Positions 34,651-44,611 of a stretch of DNA of 64,000 bases are shown here, piece by piece. The notes under the pieces are model-generated. The model saw only the letters and a program-made list of their open reading frames with translations. It had not been told where the DNA came from and ran no database searches. The stretch lies in contig NZ_VUMY01000008.1 of assembly GCF_009695935.1 (NCBI RefSeq), forward strand, positions 1 through 64,000. The letters run 5' to 3'. The DNA is from Mobiluncus porci. GTDB lineage: Bacteria > Actinomycetota > Actinomycetes > Actinomycetales > Actinomycetaceae. How positions within the stretch are numbered: position 1 is the first letter of the stretch; the number at the start of each line of letters is the position of its first letter. A program made the translations under genes and the position numbers.

Positions 34651-34662
34651 TATCCTGAAGTT
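34651..34662 (+). promoter_or_regulatory. Leaderless-type -10 box for the Ser/Thr kinase gene
   Basis: TATCCT, six bases, ATG at 34663. No Shine-Dalgarno sequence is present at a proper distance. Confidence 0.45.
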
Positions 34663-36171
34663 ATGACGAATTCGCGCCATCAAGTCGGCGATGTGGTAGG
34701 GGGCTATGTTCTGGAACGCCGCCTGGGGAGCGGTGCTTCTGCCACAGTTTATTTGGCTAAAGATGGGGGCGGGGAACCGGTGGCTTTGAAACTGCTCAAT
34801 CCCGGGGCTAGTTTAGGTGAGAGAGAAGACTCCGATGAAGGGCCGGGACGCAGGCGTTTACGTAGCGAGGCTTTGGCTCTCTCAAAACTTGATATTCCAG
34901 GAATCGCGCATGTTTCTGACCTGGAGGTCGATGGGGTAGAAGCCTTTTTGGTGACGGAGTATATTCCCGGACCCACCTTGGAAGAAGACGTCCATACCAG
35001 CGGTCCGTGGTTACGGGAGGATGTCTCCGAAATTGCTGGACTACTGAGTGATACCCTCACCGCCGTCCATGCCCGCGCAATCTGTCACCGAGATATCAAG
35101 CCCGCCAATGTCATCCTTGGACCGAATGGTCCAGTTTTGATTGACTTCGGAATTTCCTTCGCTTCAGGGGCTCAGCATTTGACTCAAACCGGCCTGGTGG
35201 TGGGGACACCTGGTTTTATCTCCCCAGAAGTTATCAACGGCAAGGCTTATGATTTCGCCGATGATTGGTGGGCTTTAGCTACGACATTACTGTTCTTACT
35301 CACGGGACGACCACCTTTTGGGGCTGATTCCCAAGTGATCCAGATTTCACGAGTCCTGGCTGGAAATCCCGATGTGTTGGGGTTGGATGAGGACTTGGCG
35401 GAAGTGTTTCGGGAGGTGCTTGCTCCTCAGGAAAAAGGGCGTGGAGAGTTCCCGATGCTTTTGGAGGCCTTGGAACGCGTTCCAGAAATCTCTCCGACCC
35501 GAGTTCAAGATTTTACTGATTGGTACAGCCTTGGGAGTGAGGGGTCTTCCAATGGTGAAACCGAGGTTCTACACGGCAGGTTTTTCCCCGAGACGGTTGA
35601 GGCAAATCCAGAAGCTTTTGAATCTGGCAACGAGGAAAATCTCGAAGAATCGGTAGCGCTAGAGGAGCCAAGGGCGGTGCCTTTTACTTTCTTGGCGCTG
35701 AGCTTGGCGTGGGCCTCTTGGGTGCCGCACAGTGAGATTGTGGCGGGTGTGGTCGCGGTAGCTGCGATTTGGGTGGCGGCAACAGCGGGATGGCACCGGC
35801 AAGCGCGGCGAAAGATACTCTCGATACCAGCGGTTTTTGTGAAGGGGCTGATCTCGGGTCTCCCGGGAATGGTGGGGATTTTGGTGCCTCTGGTCGCGAG
35901 TTATGGAATCGGAAATGGGGCGGAAGTGATATTCCCTGACGGGTGGCCGGGTAGTTTTGAGATTTTTGGAACGGTTGTTACACAATCGTGGCTAGCGAGA
36001 ATAGTGATTGCGTGGTTTTGCGCCTGTGTGCTGTGGATTCTTCCCGCGTTCGCGCCGATTCGAACCGGAGCCCGCAGTGTGATTCGAGCGTTTTTCCCGA
36101 GAATCTGGGCTCGCGCTCTCCTGGTTCTCCTCGCCCTGGGGGCAACACTCGCCGCGCTAATCCTTTCCTGA
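34663..36171 (+). CDS. Membrane-associated serine/threonine protein kinase
   Basis: 502 residues. The kinase domain covers residues 10-270: glycine loop RLGSGASATVYLAK, VAIK-type lysine in PVALKLL, catalytic loop CHRDIKPANVILG, DFG motif LIDFGIS and the APE-type GTPGFISPEV. An acidic linker follows. The C-terminal 140 residues carry about four transmembrane helices (PFTFLALSLAWASWVPHS, AGVVAVAAIWVAATAGW and two near the end), but no extracellular PASTA domains. It therefore lacks the usual PknB sensor. The ATG at 34663 is chosen because the kinase fold begins there and a -10 box lies six bases upstream; a longer frame adds 42 residues without kinase content. Confidence 0.85.
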   Translation: MTNSRHQVGDVVGGYVLERRLGSGASATVYLAKDGGGEPVALKLLNPGASLGEREDSDEGPGRRRLRSEALALSKLDIPGIAHVSDLEVDGVEAFLVTEYIPGPTLEEDVHTSGPWLREDVSEIAGLLSDTLTAVHARAICHRDIKPANVILGPNGPVLIDFGISFASGAQHLTQTGLVVGTPGFISPEVINGKAYDFADDWWALATTLLFLLTGRPPFGADSQVIQISRVLAGNPDVLGLDEDLAEVFREVLAPQEKGRGEFPMLLEALERVPEISPTRVQDFTDWYSLGSEGSSNGETEVLHGRFFPETVEANPEAFESGNEENLEESVALEEPRAVPFTFLALSLAWASWVPHSEIVAGVVAVAAIWVAATAGWHRQARRKILSIPAVFVKGLISGLPGMVGILVPLVASYGIGNGAEVIFPDGWPGSFEIFGTVVTQSWLARIVIAWFCACVLWILPAFAPIRTGARSVIRAFFPRIWARALLVLLALGATLAALILS

Positions 36172-36266
36172 AACGATGGGGTCGTGCTTTGCCGTTTCAA
36201 AAAGAGAACCGATGCTGCCCTATCGCTTTGGCAATAAAAGCACATCTGTGCCAAAATTGGGGAAAC

Positions 36267-36340
36267 CGCCACTTTAGCTCAGTTGGTAGAGCACCCGCCT
36301 TGTAAGCGGACGGTCAACAGTTCGAGTCTGTTAAGTGGCT
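36267..36340 (+). tRNA. tRNA-Thr (UGU) with an 8-base anticodon loop
   Basis: The cloverleaf is clear: acceptor stem GCCACTT with AAGTGGC, D-arm GCTC/GAGC, T-arm AACAG-TTCGAGT-CTGTT, CCA not encoded. The anticodon arm is unusual. CCGC pairs with GCGG but encloses eight bases (CTTTGTAA) instead of seven, one T more than the normal Thr-UGU loop CTTGTAA. The closing pair at positions 27-43 is a C-A mismatch. The anticodon is read as TGT. The extra T sits in a run of three T, so a sequencing error is possible. The gene lies directly upstream of nadA. Confidence 0.82.
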
Positions 36341-36368
36341 CGATGCACAATTAGATAGGGAGTTGCAG

Positions 36369-37361
36369 ATGAACACTCGCACTGATGAGAAAACCAAAGC
36401 ACTGCAGGAAAAGATTCGTGAGCTAGCCGCACGAAAAGATGCCGTGATTCTTGCCCACAACTATCAGTCTCCCGAGGTCCAAGACGTGGCTGATTTCACC
36501 GGTGACTCCTTGGCATTGTCCCGCTTGGCTGCTGATTCTTCCGCCGGAACAATCATTTTTGCGGGGGTGCATTTTATGGCGGAAACTGCGAAGATTCTCT
36601 CCCCACAGAAGCGAGTCTTGATTCCGGATGCCACGGCAGGGTGTTCCTTAGCCGATTGCATTAATGCAGACCAACTGCGAGCCTGGAAAGCGGAACATCC
36701 CGGCGCAGTGGTGGTGAGTTACGCTAACACCACTGCTGAGGTCAAGGCGGAAACTGATATTTGCTGTACTTCGGCAAACGCCGTTGACGTCGTAAACTCT
36801 ATTCCCGCGGACCAGGAAGTCTTATTCTGTCCCGACCGCAACTTGGCAGCTCACGTGAAGCGGGTGACAGGTCGAGAAAACCTGGTGATTTGGGACGGAG
36901 CCTGTCACGTCCACGCCGAGATGACTCCGGAGATTCTCATGGATCGGATTCTGGCAGAACCTGAGGCTGAGGTCTATATTCACCCTGAATGCGGTGGCAC
37001 CCAGGCGGCAGTGGATCTCATTGAAGAGGGGAAGCTCGACAAGGATAAGGTCAAGATTCTTTCCACAGGTGGCATGATAGTCGAAGCACGAAAGGCTCCT
37101 GCTGGAACCAGAGTTTTGATGGCTACCGAGGTTGGAATGCTGCACGCCTTGCGCAAAGCCAATCCCGATGCCACTTTCGAGCCCTTGAAAGCCGACGCCA
37201 AGTGCCCCTTCATGAACCAGACCACCCTGGATAACCTGGTGACCTGTCTGGAAACAGGAAAAGACGAAGTTTTTGTAGATCCTGAAATCATCGAAAAGGC
37301 TCGAGCCAGCGTCGAACGCATGATCAGCATCGGTAAAACTGCCCAGCCTTTGAAACACTAA
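36369..37361 (+). CDS. nadA: Quinolinate synthase
   Basis: 330 residues. The three cysteines for the 4Fe-4S cluster are in GCSLADC (one of the two), HPECGG and [24 protein letters not shown] marks the substrate-binding start. It condenses iminoaspartate with DHAP to quinolinate. The ATG at 36369 is preceded by AGGGAG; a TTG two codons earlier is ignored. It is the first gene of nadABC, the de novo NAD pathway. Confidence 0.96.
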   Translation: MNTRTDEKTKALQEKIRELAARKDAVILAHNYQSPEVQDVADFTGDSLALSRLAADSSAGTIIFAGVHFMAETAKILSPQKRVLIPDATAGCSLADCINADQLRAWKAEHPGAVVVSYANTTAEVKAETDICCTSANAVDVVNSIPADQEVLFCPDRNLAAHVKRVTGRENLVIWDGACHVHAEMTPEILMDRILAEPEAEVYIHPECGGTQAAVDLIEEGKLDKDKVKILSTGGMIVEARKAPAGTRVLMATEVGMLHALRKANPDATFEPLKADAKCPFMNQTTLDNLVTCLETGKDEVFVDPEIIEKARASVERMISIGKTAQPLKH

Positions 37362-37424
37362 ACCGTTGGGGCGTGTCTCCTGACACAAGACAAATAACCG
37401 AGTCCTCATCCGAAGAAGGCGATC

Positions 37425-39023
37425 ATGGAAGCGAAATGGACTGCAACCACCCCGGTTCTAGTGGTGGGGTCCGGTGCTGCGGGACTAACGGCAGTAATTA
37501 ACCTGATTTATGCCGGTATAGATACGGTTGTGGTGACCAAATCCGATCTCACCGCCAGTTCAACTGACTGGGCGCAAGGGGGACTTGCCGCCGTGTGGGA
37601 TCCTGGGGATTCCCTCGAAGCACATGTCCAGGACACGCTGGTGGCAGGCGCGGGATTGTGCGTGGAGGCATCAGTGCGCACTTTGGTTCAGGAGGCTCCG
37701 AAGGCTCTCGAATGGATGATGAGTATCGGCGCACGTTTTGATCGCGGGGACAATGGTGAAATCGATCTCCATCTTGAAGGGGGCCATTCTGCCAGGCGCA
37801 TCCTGCACTCCAACGGCGATGCTTCAGGTCACGAGATTGAAATTACTTTGGCTAAGAACGTGGCTGCCATGGACGGAGCCACCTGGAATACTGGCGGTCA
37901 AGGCTCGTTGAAAGTTTACGAAGATTGCGAACTGTGCGATGTTCTTGTTGATACCAGTGGGCGGACTTGCGGAGCAACCGTATTAAGCGAAACTAGAGGC
38001 TTCGGGGTAATTTCGGCCACCGCGGTAATCCTCGCTACTGGCGGAATTGGCCAGTTGTGGAATGCCACCACGAACCCAGAGGTTGCCAACGGGTCGGGAT
38101 TGGCCGCGGCTTTGCGCGCGGGGGCAACGGGGCGAGACTTGGAGTTCATGCAATTCCATCCCACCATTTTTGTACCGCCCGTTAAAGTTCCGGGCGATCG
38201 CGGTGTCCTGGTTTCCGAAGCTGTCCGCGGTGAGGGAGCTTTCCTTGTTGATGGCGCCGGAAATCGGGTGATGGAAGGCGTGCATCCCCTGAAAGATCTC
38301 GCTCCTCGAGACGTGGTTTCGGCCGCAGAACAGGAATACATGATGGCTCACGGATTGGACCACCTGTTCCTAGATGCCACTGACTTTGGGGAAAAGAAAT
38401 GGAAAGAAAAATTTCCGACCATTTATGAGTTGGTGAGCGAACGCGGCGTTGACCCGATTGTTGAGCCCATTCCGGTTCGTCCCGGGGCTCATTATTATTG
38501 CGGGGGTATTGCCACTAGCATGAGCGGGGAAACGCGCGTTCCCGGGTTGTATGCCATTGGGGAAGTTGCCTGTACTGGTGTTCAAGGAGCCAACCGTCTA
38601 GCCTCGAATTCCTTGACGGAAGCACTGGTCATGGGGAATCTCGTTTCGAAGCAGCTCGCTTTGAGTGATCTTCCGAAACTGTGCCAGCATCCTGCCGGAC
38701 AGCCCGCGAAGATTCCTGAACCCGTGTTTATTGAATCCGAAGTCTTATTGGCCATTCAAAAGATCATGAGTCGCGATGTGTCGGTTTTGAGAGAGCGCAA
38801 GGGCTTGGAACGGGCGGTACAAGAACTTGCTGAACTGCCAGCCGCGCAGACTATCGTTGCGCGTGCGCTGGTGAGCGCAGCGCTGACTCGGGAGGAATCC
38901 CGCGGAACTCACCGCCGCCTAGACTTCCCCGAGCGGCGAGAGGAATGGGTGAAACACTTAGATGTAAGCCTCGCTGGAAAAGATCGACTTGAAATCGAAA
39001 TCACTCAAAGTGTGGCCAATTAA
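37425..39023 (+). CDS. nadB: L-aspartate oxidase
   Basis: 532 residues. The FAD-binding motif is VVGSGAAGLTAVINL near residue 12. The active-site blocks of the succinate-dehydrogenase/aspartate-oxidase family are visible: HSARRILHSNGDASGHEI, LEFMQFHPTIF and RPGAHYYCGGI (His, Tyr). It oxidises aspartate to iminoaspartate, which NadA uses at once. It lies 63 bases after nadA, followed by nadC after 49 bases. The C-terminal helical domain is a little divergent. Confidence 0.95.
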   Translation: MEAKWTATTPVLVVGSGAAGLTAVINLIYAGIDTVVVTKSDLTASSTDWAQGGLAAVWDPGDSLEAHVQDTLVAGAGLCVEASVRTLVQEAPKALEWMMSIGARFDRGDNGEIDLHLEGGHSARRILHSNGDASGHEIEITLAKNVAAMDGATWNTGGQGSLKVYEDCELCDVLVDTSGRTCGATVLSETRGFGVISATAVILATGGIGQLWNATTNPEVANGSGLAAALRAGATGRDLEFMQFHPTIFVPPVKVPGDRGVLVSEAVRGEGAFLVDGAGNRVMEGVHPLKDLAPRDVVSAAEQEYMMAHGLDHLFLDATDFGEKKWKEKFPTIYELVSERGVDPIVEPIPVRPGAHYYCGGIATSMSGETRVPGLYAIGEVACTGVQGANRLASNSLTEALVMGNLVSKQLALSDLPKLCQHPAGQPAKIPEPVFIESEVLLAIQKIMSRDVSVLRERKGLERAVQELAELPAAQTIVARALVSAALTREESRGTHRRLDFPERREEWVKHLDVSLAGKDRLEIEITQSVAN

Positions 39024-39072
39024 TAAATGACATTTTTGCTCTATCCCGAAGCTCGCAAAAGAGAGGAAACCA

Positions 39073-39987
39073 ATGAGTAAATTGACGATTCCAGGAGAAA
39101 TCGTAGGCTCCATCGAGGAGGCTGGCCTCAACGTGAATAAGGTCGTGAAGGTTATCCGTCGCGCTTTGAAAGAAGACCTGGCCTATGGTCCTGACGCGAC
39201 AACAGACGCGATTTTTGACCCCGCAATCATGGTGAATGCCAAGATGGTGGCACGCGCCGAGGGACGTATTGCCGGAGTTCCGGTGGCGGCTGCGGTTCCC
39301 TTCGTTTTGGCGAACCTGCAAGAAACCGTCGCGGAGATAACGGTATCGATACTGAAAACGGATGGAGAAAGGGTCGAGCGCGGAGACGTGATTCTCGACA
39401 TCACCGCTCCGGCGCGCATTATGCTCACTGCCGAGAGGACCTTGCTGAATCTTGCCAGTCAGCTCTCCGGCGTGGCGACGCATACGGCGAAATTCGTGGA
39501 CGCCATCGCTGCTGTACCAGGTGGTACAAAAACGCGGGTGCGAGACACCCGCAAAACCATTCCCGGATTGCGGGTGTTGCAAAAATACGCGGTGCGCTGT
39601 GGCGGGGGAATGAATCACCGCATGGGCCTCGGGGACGCGGCGCTCATTAAAGACAATCACATTGCAGCCGCTGGTTCTTTAACCGCAGCAGTTGCTGCGG
39701 TTCGGTCCGGTTTCCCGAGTCTCCCTCTCGAAGTTGAATGCGACACCTTGGAACAGGTTCGCGAAGCCGCCGACCTCGGCGTGCACCTCGTGCTACTGGA
39801 CAATATGAGCCCCGACATGATGCGCGAAGCGGTCGCCATCACTGCTCCAGAAGGTGTCAAAACCGAGGCTAGCGGAGGGCTTACGCTTCAAGATGCCGCC
39901 GCGGTTGCTGCGACCGGAGTGGACTTCATCTCCATCGGAGCCCTCACACATTCTTCCCCCATCCTCGACCTCGCCCTCGATATGTAA
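39073..39987 (+). CDS. nadC: Nicotinate-nucleotide pyrophosphorylase (quinolinate phosphoribosyltransferase)
   Basis: 304 residues. KTRVRDTRKTIPGLR and the catalytic-lysine segment ALIKDNHIAAAG are visible, followed by LEVECDTLEQVREA, LLDNMSPDMMR and SGGLTLQDAA of the TIM barrel. It makes nicotinate mononucleotide from quinolinate and PRPP. It completes the nadABC operon. Confidence 0.96.
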   Translation: MSKLTIPGEIVGSIEEAGLNVNKVVKVIRRALKEDLAYGPDATTDAIFDPAIMVNAKMVARAEGRIAGVPVAAAVPFVLANLQETVAEITVSILKTDGERVERGDVILDITAPARIMLTAERTLLNLASQLSGVATHTAKFVDAIAAVPGGTKTRVRDTRKTIPGLRVLQKYAVRCGGGMNHRMGLGDAALIKDNHIAAAGSLTAAVAAVRSGFPSLPLEVECDTLEQVREAADLGVHLVLLDNMSPDMMREAVAITAPEGVKTEASGGLTLQDAAAVAATGVDFISIGALTHSSPILDLALDM

Positions 39988-40091
39988 AAGTCCGGAAATT
40001 TTGCCACTTTATCGACTTCTATTTTTCCTTTAGAAATCGTAGATGCGTAAGATGCCGCGTTTCAGTGGCGGTCATGAACTAAGGTGGAGGC

Positions 40092-40766
40092 GTGACGAGC
40101 AGTTTAGACAAAATCATGGCGCCGGATTGGGCTGAGGCGATGCGTCCGGTGGAGGCACAGATCCATGCGATGGGGGATTTCTTACGCACGGAGAACCTGG
40201 CGGGACGCGGATATTTTCCCGCCGGTAACCTGGTTTTTAATGCTTTCACGCGACCGATGGCTGAGGTGAAAGTGCTTATTGTGGGTCAAGATCCCTATCC
40301 CACGCCGGGACATGCCATGGGGCTGTCATTTTCTGTAACGCCAGGTACAAAATTTCCGAAATCTCTGGTCAATATTTTTAAAGAACTGGTTGATGATTTG
40401 GGAATCGAGCAGCCAACTTCCGGAGATCTCACTCTTTGGGCGGAACAAGGCGTCATGCTCATGAACCGCGCGCTTACCGTCCAGCCTGGCGCGCCAGCCA
40501 GCCACCGCGGCAAAGGCTGGGAGTCCATTACGGAATTCGCTATCCGTGCCTTGGCGGCGCGACCCAAGAAACCTCTGGTGGCAATCCTGTGGGGCAATGA
40601 TGCCAGGCGCACGAAAGAGTTTATGCCTAACGTTCCCGCAATTGAATCGGTCCACCCCTCGCCTTTGTCGGCTTCGCGAGGATTTTTCGGGTCGCGTCCG
40701 TTTAGTCGGGCGAATGCGCTGCTGGCTGAGCAAGGGGCGGATCCGGTGGATTGGCGGTTGCCTTAG
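40092..40766 (+). CDS. ung: Uracil-DNA glycosylase, family 1
   Basis: 224 residues. The water-activating motif is [12 protein letters not shown] near residue 62, the uracil pocket includes [11 protein letters not shown], and the leucine loop is [14 protein letters not shown] near residue 192. It removes uracil from DNA. The GTG start has GGAGG close before it and also TAAGGT exactly six bases upstream, so both leadered and leaderless translation are possible. Confidence 0.95.
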   Translation: MTSSLDKIMAPDWAEAMRPVEAQIHAMGDFLRTENLAGRGYFPAGNLVFNAFTRPMAEVKVLIVGQDPYPTPGHAMGLSFSVTPGTKFPKSLVNIFKELVDDLGIEQPTSGDLTLWAEQGVMLMNRALTVQPGAPASHRGKGWESITEFAIRALAARPKKPLVAILWGNDARRTKEFMPNVPAIESVHPSPLSASRGFFGSRPFSRANALLAEQGADPVDWRLP

Positions 40767-40825
40767 GGGCTACGCGATTTAGAGGCGTCGGGCGTGGCAA
40801 ACAGCGGGGAGGCGCGGTTCTCGGC

Positions 40826-40837
40826 TAGTTTTAATAT
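40826..40837 (+). promoter_or_regulatory. Leaderless-type -10 box for the LytR_C gene
   Basis: TAGTTT, six bases, GTG at 40838; no ribosome-binding sequence. Confidence 0.4.
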
Positions 40838-41482
40838 GTGAGTGAAGCGCAGTATCCAGAGGATGAATTCGACCGGATCGGGAAGAGGTTGCCCCGCGGG
40901 GCGCACCGTCCCGGGCAGCCCTGGTGGTACGGTTTCTTGCCGTTTGTGATAGCCATTATTGCAGCGCCACTGCTAGCTTGGGCTCTCCTGCTGCTATTGG
41001 GATCCCATCCGGCGAGCACCAACACCGGCGCTGAACCATCCAATCCGGCCCCCACCACGAGCGATACTGCGAGGCCGAATGAATCAGTCGGCCCCGGCGA
41101 AACTGTGGCAGGCAATGAAAACTCGGTAGGAACTGGCGATACCGCCACTCCCAGTGAAACCGCTACTTCTCCAAGCGCCACAGCTTCTCCCGCAGAAACA
41201 CCTGCCGCTGACAAAGTTGATAAGGCCACGTCCGTTTCCGTTTTGAATGCTTCGGGAATAAACGGCTTAGCCGCTAAGACTAAAGATAAAATCGCCGCCA
41301 AGGGCTATTCGCAGGTGGTTGCCGAGAACTTTACCGGCACAAAACCGAAACAAAACACTATCTATTATCCGGCTGCCTCCGAGGCTGAAGCGAAGGAAAT
41401 CCAGCAAGTTCTCGGTATCGACATGATTGTTCCTCGCGAGGATGTTACCGGTGTGAGGGTTGTGCTGGTAGGGAGCCTCTAA
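40838..41482 (+). CDS. LytR C-terminal domain membrane protein
   Basis: 214 residues. A cytoplasmic N-terminus (about 30 residues) is followed by one transmembrane helix (GFLPFVIAIIAAPLLAWALL, near residues 32-55) and a long S/T/A/P-rich, low-complexity linker (to about residue 130). The C-terminal LytR_C domain begins VSVLNASGINGLA and ends GVRVVLVGSL, exposed outside the membrane. The domain is found in cell-wall-associated proteins of actinobacteria, but the exact role is unknown. The next unit downstream is groEL. Confidence 0.82.
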   Translation: MSEAQYPEDEFDRIGKRLPRGAHRPGQPWWYGFLPFVIAIIAAPLLAWALLLLLGSHPASTNTGAEPSNPAPTTSDTARPNESVGPGETVAGNENSVGTGDTATPSETATSPSATASPAETPAADKVDKATSVSVLNASGINGLAAKTKDKIAAKGYSQVVAENFTGTKPKQNTIYYPAASEAEAKEIQQVLGIDMIVPREDVTGVRVVLVGSL

Positions 41483-41493
41483 ACTTCGTAAAA

Positions 41494-41521
41494 CTTGCAC
41501 TCTAGGGGTGAGAGTGCCAAG
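41494..41521. promoter_or_regulatory. CIRCE element 1 (HrcA operator)
   Basis: CTTGCACTC, nine bases, GAGTGCCAAG. The arms match the CIRCE consensus TTAGCACTC-N9-GAGTGCTAA with a few changes. It lies about 150 bases before groEL and immediately downstream of the LytR_C gene. Confidence 0.8.
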
Positions 41522-41527
41522 ATTGAG

Positions 41528-41554
41528 TTAGCACTCGAACTAGTCGAGTGACAA
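41528..41554. promoter_or_regulatory. CIRCE element 2 (HrcA operator)
   Basis: TTAGCACTC is a perfect left arm; nine bases later GAGTGACAA is an imperfect right arm. It starts seven bases after the first CIRCE copy. Confidence 0.85.
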
Positions 41555-41668
41555 AACTGATGGTGAACGAGGTTAAGATTCCGCCGGAGAAAGGAACCGG
41601 TAGGTCGAAACCGTCCGTCGCGGGCGTTTCCATCACCGCAATACTTACTCAAGCGGAGGTTGAACTAA

Positions 41669-43297
<1,629 letters not shown>

Positions 43298-43321
43298 ACC
43301 GCTTAGATAACTCCATACTTT

Positions 43322-43353
43322 CGGGGCGACTCAGAATTGTCTGGGTCGCCCCG
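43322..43353 (+). terminator. Intrinsic terminator of groEL
   Basis: CGGGGCGAC (43322-43330) pairs with GTCGCCCCG (43345-43353), followed by AATTGTT. It lies 25 bases after the groEL stop. Confidence 0.75.
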
Positions 43354-43444
43354 AATTGTTAGGACAAAGCGCTGGATGTTTGCCGCGCTAAACCTTGAAA
43401 TTACCGAAAAAAATCATCAAAAAAGCCTAATGTAATCTGAGTGC

Positions 43445-43473
43445 TTACCGATAGATATGGTTGCGGGTACAAT
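43445..43473 (+). promoter_or_regulatory. Promoter of the secreted membrane-anchored protein gene
   Basis: TTACCG, a 17-base spacer, then TACAAT. It precedes the ATG at 43579 by about 105 bases. The leader region 43474-43578 is AT-rich at first and shows no recognised regulatory element. Confidence 0.5.
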
Positions 43474-43578
43474 GGAAACCGTAAGGAAAATGAAGTTTTT
43501 CTTCAAAATACGCGAAAAAAGGGATTTCTGAGCCTGGAAAACGCTGAAGGGAAACTCAAAGAACTAAGGCAGGATGCG

Positions 43579-44094
43579 ATGAGGCGGTTAGTGATTGCAG
43601 CGGTGGCGCTGGCGCTGGGATTTTTCTTCACTCCGCTGGCGGGTGCCGCCACGGTATCCCCGTCCCCCGAGGCCACTCAGGGGGAAGCCGGTTCAGCCAT
43701 GGAATATGTTCAACTTGACACCCTAGCGGGCGGTCCCAAAACCGATGCCTCTCCAACTCCCGCGGTTCCCTCAAATCCTCAGTCAGAGACACCGCCGAAT
43801 GCCAATCTCGGATCTGATTTGTCTGTGCCTGCCGGTCCTGAGGTCATCAATCCGGCTCAGCCAAAGATTGATTCCGGAATCGTGCCCCAGTCTCCGCAGA
43901 GCGCCGCTAAAGGAGCCGTCTCTCAAATCGACCCCAACGCGCCTCGCGCCTTTGTGGCTTCTCCAATTGACTCCATTCCCGGGGTGGTTTCTTTCGTGCT
44001 TATCCTGGCGCTTTGCGTGGGTTCTGGCGTGGGAGCGGCCCTGGTCATCTCCTGGATTACTGGAAAGAAAATCGACCTGGGATTGGCGCGGTAA
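43579..44094 (+). CDS. Secreted, membrane-anchored low-complexity protein
   Basis: About 171 residues from the ATG at 43579 (MRRLVIAAVALALGFFF), an N-terminal signal peptide with a cleavage-type AGAA near residue 23. A proline/serine-rich exposed region follows (about 25-130) without a recognised fold. A C-terminal transmembrane helix (SFVLILALCVGSGVGAALV) and a short basic tail end the protein. The architecture is that of a type I surface protein of unknown function. A longer frame from 43441 exists, but the signal peptide fixes the start. Confidence 0.6.
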   Translation: MRRLVIAAVALALGFFFTPLAGAATVSPSPEATQGEAGSAMEYVQLDTLAGGPKTDASPTPAVPSNPQSETPPNANLGSDLSVPAGPEVINPAQPKIDSGIVPQSPQSAAKGAVSQIDPNAPRAFVASPIDSIPGVVSFVLILALCVGSGVGAALVISWITGKKIDLGLAR

Positions 44095-44113
44095 CACTGC
44101 CAAGATTCCAAAT

Positions 44114-44155
44114 AAAACGCTTCACGGAAGGCATCAGCCTTCCGTTTGGCGTTTT
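44114..44155. terminator. Bidirectional terminator between convergent genes
   Basis: An inner 9-bp stem ACGGAAGGC/GCCTTCCGT with a loop of four is extended by an outer AAAACGC/GCGTTTT stem with three unpaired bases on each side. It ends both the surface-protein gene and the WXG100 gene on the other strand. Confidence 0.8.
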
Positions 44156-44184
44156 ATAGACCCTTTGTTGAGTCCCAAAACCAC

Positions 44185-44475
44185 CTAAGCCGTAGCAAAC
44201 AAAGAGGCGGCGGTAGTTTCAGCCTGAGCGTAGGTCTGGGAAGCCGTGTCGAGCTGGAGCCCAATCTGTCGGAGGTTATCCTCGACCGTGGCCTGAGTGG
44301 CCCGCCATTGCTGCGCTAAAGACTCAAAAGCGCCCGAGGCATTGCCCGTCCAGGTGGATTGCAGATTGACGAGATTCGCCATCATGGCTGAGACTTGAGC
44401 GCTGACTTCCTCGGCGCAGGCACGAGTTTGGCTGGCGGCGAGCGCAACGGCTTCGCTGTCTACTTGAAATTGCAT
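44185..44475 (-). CDS. WXG100 family (ESAT-6-like) protein
   Basis: 96 residues forming two helices joined by a WxG turn (STWTGNASGAFESLAQQW, near residues 40-58). The protein ends with a helical tail, where a YxxxE/D secretion signal can be read as YAQAE. WXG100 proteins are substrates of type VII (ESX) secretion and form dimers. No ESX component (EccC, EccD or partner) is present nearby, so the secretion machine would be elsewhere. The ribosome site AGGAG precedes the ATG. Confidence 0.88.
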   Translation of the reverse strand: MQFQVDSEAVALAASQTRACAEEVSAQVSAMMANLVNLQSTWTGNASGAFESLAQQWRATQATVEDNLRQIGLQLDTASQTYAQAETTAASLFATA

Positions 44476-44611
44476 GAGTGTTCTCCTTTGGTTGTAACAA
44501 ATGGAAGCCGACGTGACTCCCTGGAATCCAACCTAGGGACTGTCTCCCCCCGCGCCTAACGGAGAAAAGTTTCCCTGTGAATTGAGGCCTTAATTTGCAA
44601 TTGTGGAAAAC

